A DNA stretch of 9,444 nt from JAFAQB01 sp046724555 (GTDB lineage Archaea > Thermoproteota > Nitrososphaeria > Nitrososphaerales > Nitrososphaeraceae): assembly GCA_046724555.1 (NCBI GenBank), contig JBKOWU010000256.1, positions 1 to 9,444 of the forward strand. Direction: 5' to 3'. A model generated the notes under the pieces. The model saw only the letters and a list, made by a program, of their open reading frames with translations, ran no database searches and was not told the origin of the DNA. The translations under genes and the position numbers were made by a program. Below, piece after piece: positions 5,472 through 9,444 of this stretch. How positions within the stretch are numbered: the first letter of the stretch is position 1; every line of letters starts with the position of its first letter.

Positions 5472-6527
5472 ATGGAAGCAGCTCGGATAATACAACCAAA
5501 CGAATCTTTACAAATCCAACAATTGGAAACACCAAAGCCAAAGGGCTCACAAGTTCTGGTTAAGGTAAATTCATCAGGAGTTTGTCATAGCGATATTCAT
5601 TTGTGGCAAGGAGGTTACGAAGGTTCAGGTGGTCAATTTCTGAAGACTACAGACAGGGGAGTAAAGTATCCACTTACTCCGGGTCACGAAATAGCTGGGA
5701 CTGTTGAAAGGATGGGAGAGGAAGCAGAAGGATTTAGTAAAAATCAAAAGGTTATCGTATTTCCTTGGATTGGTGAAGGGTTATGTCCTGCATGTAGGAT
5801 AGGACAGGAAAATTTATGTGATAAACCCAGGTCCTTGGGGATCTATACAGATGGCGGATATGCTGAATATGTATTGGTTCCTAGCTCCAAGTATCTAGTC
5901 AAGTTAGACGAAGGTATGGATCTAGATACCAGCGCTACTTTATCGTGTTCTGCACTCACTGCGTATGGAGCAGTAAGAAATGCGATTCTAAATCCCTATG
6001 ATAACCTTGTTGTCGTTGGAGCAGGAGGCTTAGGCTTGATGGCAATACAGCTAGCAAAGTCAATTACTGGCGCTAAAATAATTGCAATGGATTTAGATGA
6101 TAATAAGCTAGATGTAGCAAAAAAGAACGGTGCCGATAATACTATAAATTCAAAGAAGGAAGACCCAATAAAAGCGATAATGGAACTAACTGATAAAATG
6201 GGTGCAGATGCAGTAATTGATTTTGTTAATGCATCGAAAACAGCAGAAACCGATATGCAGCTTCTAAGACGAAGAGGTAAATTAGTTCTTGTAGGTTTAT
6301 TCGGCGGCGAACTAAAACTTAATCTAGTGTCGATGCCAACTAGAGCTTATAAGATAATTGGATCATACACCGGAAGTATTAGTGAAATGGTAGAGCTTGT
6401 ATCGTTGGCGAAGAGAGGAGTGATCAAACCTGTCGTTTCGGAAAGATTTAGGCTTAATGAAGCTACAGAAGCACTGACAATGTTAAAGGAGGGTAAGATC
6501 ATTGGCAGAGGGATAATTAATCCCTAA
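5472..6527 (+). CDS. adh: Zinc-dependent NAD alcohol dehydrogenase, MDR family
   Basis: Medium-chain dehydrogenase/reductase of 351 residues, very like the NAD-dependent alcohol dehydrogenase of Sulfolobus (about 347 residues), interconverting alcohols and aldehydes or ketones. Catalytic zinc ligands: C38 in GVCHSD, H72-E73 in PGHE, and C159 in TLSCS. The structural zinc site is E102-x2-C105-x2-C108-x7-C116, with Glu in place of the first Cys as in the Sulfolobus enzyme. The Rossmann motif is GAGGLG (183-188), and D207 at the end of the second strand (IIAMDLDD) points to NAD rather than NADP. The full family length is present with no damage. The physiological substrate cannot be told; in an ammonia oxidizer it might deal with small alcohols or aldehydes from side reactions or catabolism, but that is a guess. 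It has its own promoter and converges on aRF1. Confidence 0.95.
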   Translation: MEAARIIQPNESLQIQQLETPKPKGSQVLVKVNSSGVCHSDIHLWQGGYEGSGGQFLKTTDRGVKYPLTPGHEIAGTVERMGEEAEGFSKNQKVIVFPWIGEGLCPACRIGQENLCDKPRSLGIYTDGGYAEYVLVPSSKYLVKLDEGMDLDTSATLSCSALTAYGAVRNAILNPYDNLVVVGAGGLGLMAIQLAKSITGAKIIAMDLDDNKLDVAKKNGADNTINSKKEDPIKAIMELTDKMGADAVIDFVNASKTAETDMQLLRRRGKLVLVGLFGGELKLNLVSMPTRAYKIIGSYTGSISEMVELVSLAKRGVIKPVVSERFRLNEATEALTMLKEGKIIGRGIINP

Positions 6528-6627
6528 AAGGCAAGAGAATCAGTTGTCGACTTTTGAGAAACGCAAATATACGAACCAAGCAACTCACAACACGCATTTC
6601 ATCCTGACCAGATTTGGCGGCTAAATA

Positions 6628-6702
6628 TTTTTATACGTTCGCATGGATACTTATGTCTTAATGGTTAGGAATATAGGTTCTCAATATTAGGCTCAACGAG
6701 CC
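6628..6702 (+). promoter_or_regulatory. Orphan TATA-like box and hairpin between adh and aRF1
   Basis: TTTTTATAC (6628-6636) looks like a good plus-strand TATA box in a convergent gap where no gene needs one. The only ATG frame after it is 15 codons long. Some 50 bases downstream GGCTC (6690-6694) and GAGCC (6698-6702) form a 5-bp stem with a 3-base loop. A short non-coding RNA is conceivable, as is chance in A/T-rich DNA. The rest of the gap 6528-6747 shows nothing else. Confidence 0.2.
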
Positions 6703-6747
6703 GCAGTATCCTTCTAAACATCGAGTATAATCAAATTTGAATTATGG

Positions 6748-8031
6748 TCAAACATGCGCCGTAGGTCTGAATCGAAGTATTGCGCCTATCCTTCCAAGAC
6801 TGGCTAACTGAGCACCTTCCTCTGTCTTTGCTGATATCACCTCTATCTTGGCACCAGTCATTATCGCCAGTTCTTCCAAGTAGTCTACGATGTCGATTTC
6901 GGTGCTTTCTAGATCAATTGTATTGCATGCTGGACATGGTCTAGATATAATTTCTTGTCTTAGTTTTTGTAAATCATGTTTTTCAACGAATTTTTCTTGA
7001 AGATTTCCGCATCTTTTGCATTTTGCTTGAAAATGTAGATAATTAATATCGTCAGTCACAATGACCATTTCCGCTACACCATTTCTAAGCGATCCTATCA
7101 CATCTGACAGACCGTAAATACCTAACCCTCTTCCTGAGTGGACTTCACTCATAAATCTTTTTATGATTCTTTTTTCTTCCATTAATCTGTATTCAGTCAT
7201 TACACCCCTGTCATTGACTTTATCAATAATTTCTCGTACACCCTCGTCCCCCGAGTACGAGGTATCTAGTGTGGATATAACGTTATTTTGCAACCTGTAA
7301 TCTAGGTACTCTTCTTTGAGAAAATTTTCTTTGGTTGGGCCAGGTCCGCCCACGATAATCCCTTTGACATTATACTGATCAATGAAGACCTTTTGCGAAT
7401 GTTCTGCAATTCGATGGTAGTATTCGTTTAGCTCATTATCTCGAAGCCTTTCGAACCTTCTAGCTGATTGACCACCCTGCCTATGTTTTCCGGCTACACC
7501 TGAGGTAAGTGTGTCAATAACCTCCCATCTGTCGCCTGTTAGAATTCCTAGACCTGCTTCCTGCGTATCAATTGCCAAAATCCCCATTGCTTTATCGTCT
7601 TTCATCATATCTTTCAGATGATCGGTCCAAAAATGGTCATCGCAGCGGTAAAGATTTATCTGCACCGGCTTAGGAGGAGTGACTGAATAAAGCTCGATTT
7701 TCTCTGTCCCTATCCCCTTTCCCGACGGAATGGCTCCGCAGAAAACTATAACGCCATTATCAGGTGTCTCCTTAAAGAGCTTTAAGTGTTCAATTGTTCT
7801 GCTAAGAGCATCCTGCACATGAGTTCTGGTTAGATCGGATTTAATGTTCGAGGCTGTGCCAGCCTCATTGCGTAATTGAGATATAACATCAAATATTTGG
7901 CGACGGGGAGGAACATATACAGTGACTAGCTCTGTCCCATGACCTGTAATGCTTGATAGTTCATTCAACATTTTTGTCAACCTGTATCTTTTTACCGAGT
8001 CCCACTTGGTTTGGCTACTGTTTGTGTTCAT
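6748..8031 (-). CDS. prf1: Peptide chain release factor aRF1
   Basis: Archaeal class-1 release factor: it reads all three stop codons in the ribosomal A site and triggers peptidyl-tRNA hydrolysis, working with aEF1A and ABCE1. From the ATG at 8031 the protein has 427 residues, near the usual archaeal length. Stop-codon recognition motifs: NIKS at 62-65 and YRCDDHF (YxCxxxF) at 128-134, with GTE near 32-34 where eukaryotes have GTS. The catalytic GGQ is at 186-188 in GKHRQGGQSARR. Domain 3 carries a zinc-binding C338-x2-C341...C366-x2-C369 and ends in the typical EVISAKTEEGAQLASLGRIGAILRF. The frame is open to 8118, but those 29 extra residues precede the family start and overlap a TATA box, so 8031 is preferred. 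The gene is divergent from the HTH-CBS regulator. Confidence 0.97.
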   Translation of the reverse strand: MNTNSSQTKWDSVKRYRLTKMLNELSSITGHGTELVTVYVPPRRQIFDVISQLRNEAGTASNIKSDLTRTHVQDALSRTIEHLKLFKETPDNGVIVFCGAIPSGKGIGTEKIELYSVTPPKPVQINLYRCDDHFWTDHLKDMMKDDKAMGILAIDTQEAGLGILTGDRWEVIDTLTSGVAGKHRQGGQSARRFERLRDNELNEYYHRIAEHSQKVFIDQYNVKGIIVGGPGPTKENFLKEEYLDYRLQNNVISTLDTSYSGDEGVREIIDKVNDRGVMTEYRLMEEKRIIKRFMSEVHSGRGLGIYGLSDVIGSLRNGVAEMVIVTDDINYLHFQAKCKRCGNLQEKFVEKHDLQKLRQEIISRPCPACNTIDLESTEIDIVDYLEELAIMTGAKIEVISAKTEEGAQLASLGRIGAILRFRPTAHV

Positions 8032-8074
8032 CGCTTTGGATAGCAACAAGCTTTGGTCTGCACATAATATAAGG

Positions 8075-8082
8075 CTATCAAC
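8075..8082 (-). promoter_or_regulatory. prf1: TATA box of the aRF1 gene
   Basis: The minus strand reads TTATATTA (in CTTATATTATG) 44-51 bases before the ATG at 8031, predicting a leader of about 20 bases. Its position inside the longer reading frame supports the short aRF1 start. Confidence 0.5.
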
Positions 8083-8190
8083 ATCTAAGACCTGAAAGCT
8101 TCTCAAGACGTTTATCAATAATTATCGCTGAGCGATGATTGTAATGCACAGCAGAGAACAGTAATAGTTATCATGATGCACGTCCTAATC

Positions 8191-8200
8191 CTAGCTATAG
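8191..8200 (+). promoter_or_regulatory. Motif upstream of HTH-CBS shared with adh
   Basis: CTAGCTATAG lies 16-25 bases before the ATG at 8216 and is followed by AGAAAA. The same ten bases, followed by CAGAAA, occur upstream of the adh TATA box. It overlaps the position where core promoter elements would be, so a protein bound here could block transcription. No clear TATA box for this gene is seen; TAATAGTTAT near 8163 is a weak candidate. Confidence 0.3.
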
Positions 8201-8215
8201 AGAAAAGTTATCAAA

Positions 8216-8770
8216 ATGCTTCCAAGACTCGAATACATTAAACAGGCCAGAATCAGATTAGGCATAACACAAAGGAAGCTAGCCGGACTAACAGGAATAA
8301 GTACGTCAATGATAAATCAAATAGAATCCGGTAGATGCAAACCTAGCTATGAGACAGCTAGGAAAATATTTGAAATCCTGAGTTCACTTGAGGGTAGGTC
8401 TTCGATGAAGGCAGGAAATATTTGTAGCATGAATCTTATTTCTGTCCAAAAGCACGAAGCACTTCACGCCGCTATAGACAAAATGAGAGGAAATTCCATA
8501 AGCCAGATTCCAGTGTTTGACGGCTCTCGTGTCGTGGGTATAATAAGTGAAGATGGACTAGCAAAAGGTATGGTAGAACAGGATGAAAAGAAGATTCGCG
8601 ATACAATCATTTCTCTAGTAATGGAACCTCCCCCTCCTGTTGTTGATTTTTGTACTCCGGCCAAAGCGATAATACCATTGGTCAGGTTTGCCAGGTGTGT
8701 GCTGGTCAGTGAAAGAGGAAACGTAACTGGCATCATTACACTCAGTGATACGCTAAAAATGGTAGAATAA
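8216..8770 (+). CDS. HTH (Xre-type) transcriptional regulator with two CBS domains
   Basis: Archaeal regulator of 184 residues with a Cro/C1-type helix-turn-helix at about 4-58 (ITQRKLAGLTGISTSMINQI is the DNA-contacting core), followed by a CBS pair: CBS1 about 65-122 (ISVQKHEALHAAIDKM, then IPVFDGSRVVGIISEDGL) and CBS2 about 130-182 (CTPAKAIIPLVRFARCVLVSERGNVTGIITLSD). CBS pairs usually sense adenine nucleotides or S-adenosylmethionine, so DNA binding is probably tuned by energy or metabolite state; the actual ligand is unknown. The domain order is common in archaea (COG3620-like). It is head-to-head with aRF1 across 184 bases and ends two bases before the convergent zinc-ribbon gene. Its start leaves two residues before the HTH fold begins, and no ATG alternative fits better. 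The regulated genes are not shown; autoregulation and control of adh are possible through the shared motif. Confidence 0.93.
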   Translation: MLPRLEYIKQARIRLGITQRKLAGLTGISTSMINQIESGRCKPSYETARKIFEILSSLEGRSSMKAGNICSMNLISVQKHEALHAAIDKMRGNSISQIPVFDGSRVVGIISEDGLAKGMVEQDEKKIRDTIISLVMEPPPPVVDFCTPAKAIIPLVRFARCVLVSERGNVTGIITLSDTLKMVE

Positions 8771-8772
8771 GT

Positions 8773-9027
8773 TTATTCCATGTGCAAACTCTCAAGACCG
8801 ACACAGCAGTCAGCATGTAACAGACATGAAGAACAAATGCTTACTTCTGTATCGCTAGGTACGAGATTTTCACAGAGAACACATTTTTTTTCCATAGTCT
8901 TTGAACCTGCCATCTGTTTTACAGCTATGAATAATGGCTGTGAAGGTATTTGAACTTTCAGGACTGTCCTCATTTCCCTAGGCTGCAAATTCCTGCAGAT
9001 CGCAAAATCTGATTCCAATTTAAGCAT
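8773..9027 (-). CDS. Small zinc-ribbon-like cysteine-rich protein, 84 aa
   Basis: Family not recognised. The C-terminal half has C49-x2-C52-x12-C65-x2-C68, then H71 and C74-C75, the layout of a zinc ribbon or small treble clef (CVLCENLVPSDTEVSICSSC). The N-terminal half (LQPREMRTVLKVQIPSQPLFIAVKQ) looks like two beta strands and has no known motif. ATG at 9027 is the longest start; ATGs at 8973, 8913 and 8895 are possible, the last giving only the ribbon. Codon use looks ordinary over the full length, which favours the long form. The stop codon is two bases from the end of the HTH-CBS gene, so the two messages must overlap at their 3' ends. No TATA box at standard spacing is obvious. A nucleic-acid or protein-binding role is likely from the fold only. 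Confidence 0.6.
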   Translation of the reverse strand: MLKLESDFAICRNLQPREMRTVLKVQIPSQPLFIAVKQMAGSKTMEKKCVLCENLVPSDTEVSICSSCLLHADCCVGLESLHME

Positions 9028-9092
9028 GGATTACCCAGTAAAACGTTCAGATGAACCAATCTACCCGATACTCGATTGTGTAAGGCGTTTAT

Positions 9093-9281
9093 TTAGCCGT
9101 CTCTAGTTAACTTCGGAAGGTTTATGCGACGACGTTGATCATCACTGATGATAATCATCAATGCTAATCGTGTCGTTTGTCTATTTATTTTAAGTAATAT
9201 CGACATGTTTCCTAAAATTTCTTGTAAATCTGAATTTATATGCGAGTAATATACGATTTCGGATGTTAGCCTGGATGTCAT
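9093..9281 (-). CDS. Doubtful 62-aa reading frame divergent from amoC
   Basis: ATG-started frame whose product (MTSRLTSEIVYYSHINSDL... to INLPKLTRDG) is mixed hydrophobic and basic, with no known motif. In its favour, an AAATATGA box on the minus strand sits about 21-28 bases before the ATG at 9281, as for leaderless genes. Against it, the frame covers the amoC upstream region, including the palindrome at 9136-9160, and A/T-rich intergenic DNA often gives such frames. If real, its promoter overlaps that of amoC. Confidence 0.22.
   Translation of the reverse strand: MTSRLTSEIVYYSHINSDLQEILGNMSILLKINRQTTRLALMIIISDDQRRRINLPKLTRDG
9136..9160. repeat. Palindromic cluster upstream of amoC
   Basis: TGATGATAATCATCA (9146-9160) is a perfect 7-bp inverted repeat around a single A. 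It is preceded by TGATCATCA (9136-9144), so ATCATCA or its complement occurs three times in 25 bases. It lies about 125-145 bases upstream of the amoC TATA box. It could be an operator or simple-sequence coincidence. Confidence 0.6.
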
Positions 9282-9282
9282 C

Positions 9283-9290
9283 TTTATATG
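9283..9290 (+). promoter_or_regulatory. amoC: TATA box of amoC
   Basis: TTTATATG lies 33-40 bases before the ATG at 9323, predicting transcription start near 9313 and a very short leader. A second box-like stretch (CATATTTATTG, 9303-9313) is too close to the start codon for a plus-strand promoter. No strong Shine-Dalgarno sequence is present. Confidence 0.6.
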
Positions 9291-9322
9291 CTATGTAATA
9301 ATCATATTTATTGAGAATAACC

Positions 9323-9444
9323 ATGGCACAAATGCCAGCACTTATACCAAAGGAAGTAGAAATTCAAAGACTAAAGAAGATCTACATCATGGTCATAATG
9401 CTAGGTTCAATTGCTGCATCAGTAGAAGTGGATAATTTTGTAGA
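9323..9444 (+). CDS. amoC: Ammonia monooxygenase subunit C, N-terminal part only
   Basis: The 40 complete codons to the window edge give the signature N-terminus of archaeal AmoC: MAQMPALIPKEVEIQRLKK, then the first membrane helix (IYIMVIMLGSIAAS) and the highly conserved VEVDNFV. AmoC is a membrane subunit of the copper ammonia monooxygenase, which oxidizes ammonia to hydroxylamine, the first step of the organism's energy metabolism. The full protein is usually near 190 residues, so about four fifths lies to the right. Nothing in the visible part is damaged; the helix differs at several positions from the copies I remember (KIYIMVIMLGS against KIWLIVIAMGS). No amoA, amoB or amoX lies upstream, and the gene has its own TATA box, so it is not led by another amo gene here. 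Whether it is a main or an extra copy cannot be decided. Confidence 0.93.
   Translation, partial: MAQMPALIPKEVEIQRLKKIYIMVIMLGSIAASVEVDNFV

Noticed and set aside
8032..8118. 29-residue N-terminal extension of aRF1
   Set aside because: With the ATG at 8031 the NIKS, YxCxxxF and GGQ motifs fall within a few residues of their usual positions. The extension overlaps a TATA box.
8464..8736. Minus-strand frame inside the HTH-CBS gene
   Set aside because: Antisense to clear CBS domains.
9139..9145. Perfect C box GTGATGA on the minus strand upstream of amoC
   Set aside because: No CTGA D box occurs within the expected 40-60 bases downstream on that strand, and the match is explained by the palindrome.
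1..9444. tRNA or rRNA genes, CRISPR arrays, insertion sequences
   Set aside because: Looked for T-arm-like GGTTCRA stretches, regularly spaced repeats and transposase motifs on both strands; none found by eye.

Overview
The window looks like chromosomal DNA of an ammonia-oxidizing archaeon (Thaumarchaeota/Nitrososphaeria). The decisive evidence is at the right edge. The 122 bases from 9323 encode the conserved N-terminus of archaeal ammonia monooxygenase subunit C (MAQMPALIPKEVEIQRLKK, then SVEVDNFVD). An archaeal release factor aRF1 with NIKS, YxCxxxF and GGQ motifs, a zinc-ferredoxin-type dicluster ferredoxin, TATA boxes of the TTTATATG kind just upstream of start codons, and the lack of Shine-Dalgarno sites before most genes all agree. 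amoC shows no adjacent amoA or amoB within the 9.3 kb to its left. That fits the scattered amo genes and extra amoC copies known from soil-type lineages (Nitrososphaera, Nitrosocosmicus), but the window ends too soon to be sure.

Layout, left to right. The 3' part of a Zfx-like ferredoxin gene (+) runs in from outside the window. A 198-aa protein of unknown function (+) follows, convergent with a 465-aa XPB-like superfamily 2 helicase (-). After a gene-poor stretch of about 690 bases come an 85-aa small protein (+) and a LytM/M23-like metallopeptidase (+). The peptidase converges on a small C2H2 zinc-finger protein (-). A zinc-dependent alcohol dehydrogenase (+) then converges on aRF1 (-). aRF1 is divergent from an HTH-CBS regulator (+), whose 3' end nearly touches a small four-cysteine zinc-ribbon-like protein (-). 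A weak 62-aa reading frame (-) and the start of amoC (+) end the window.

Nearly every gene appears to have its own promoter, and no operon is visible. Housekeeping functions (translation termination, electron transfer, probable DNA repair) are mixed with lineage-specific small proteins and an accessory peptidase. I see no mobile element, CRISPR array, tRNA or rRNA, and no clear multi-gene undescribed system. The points most worth a second look are the stand-alone amoC and its regulator-rich flank, inverted repeats in the intergenic regions (upstream of amoC and adh, and after the 85-aa gene), a 10-base motif shared between the adh and HTH-CBS upstream regions, the leaderless intracellular M23-type protein, and the 85-aa protein.
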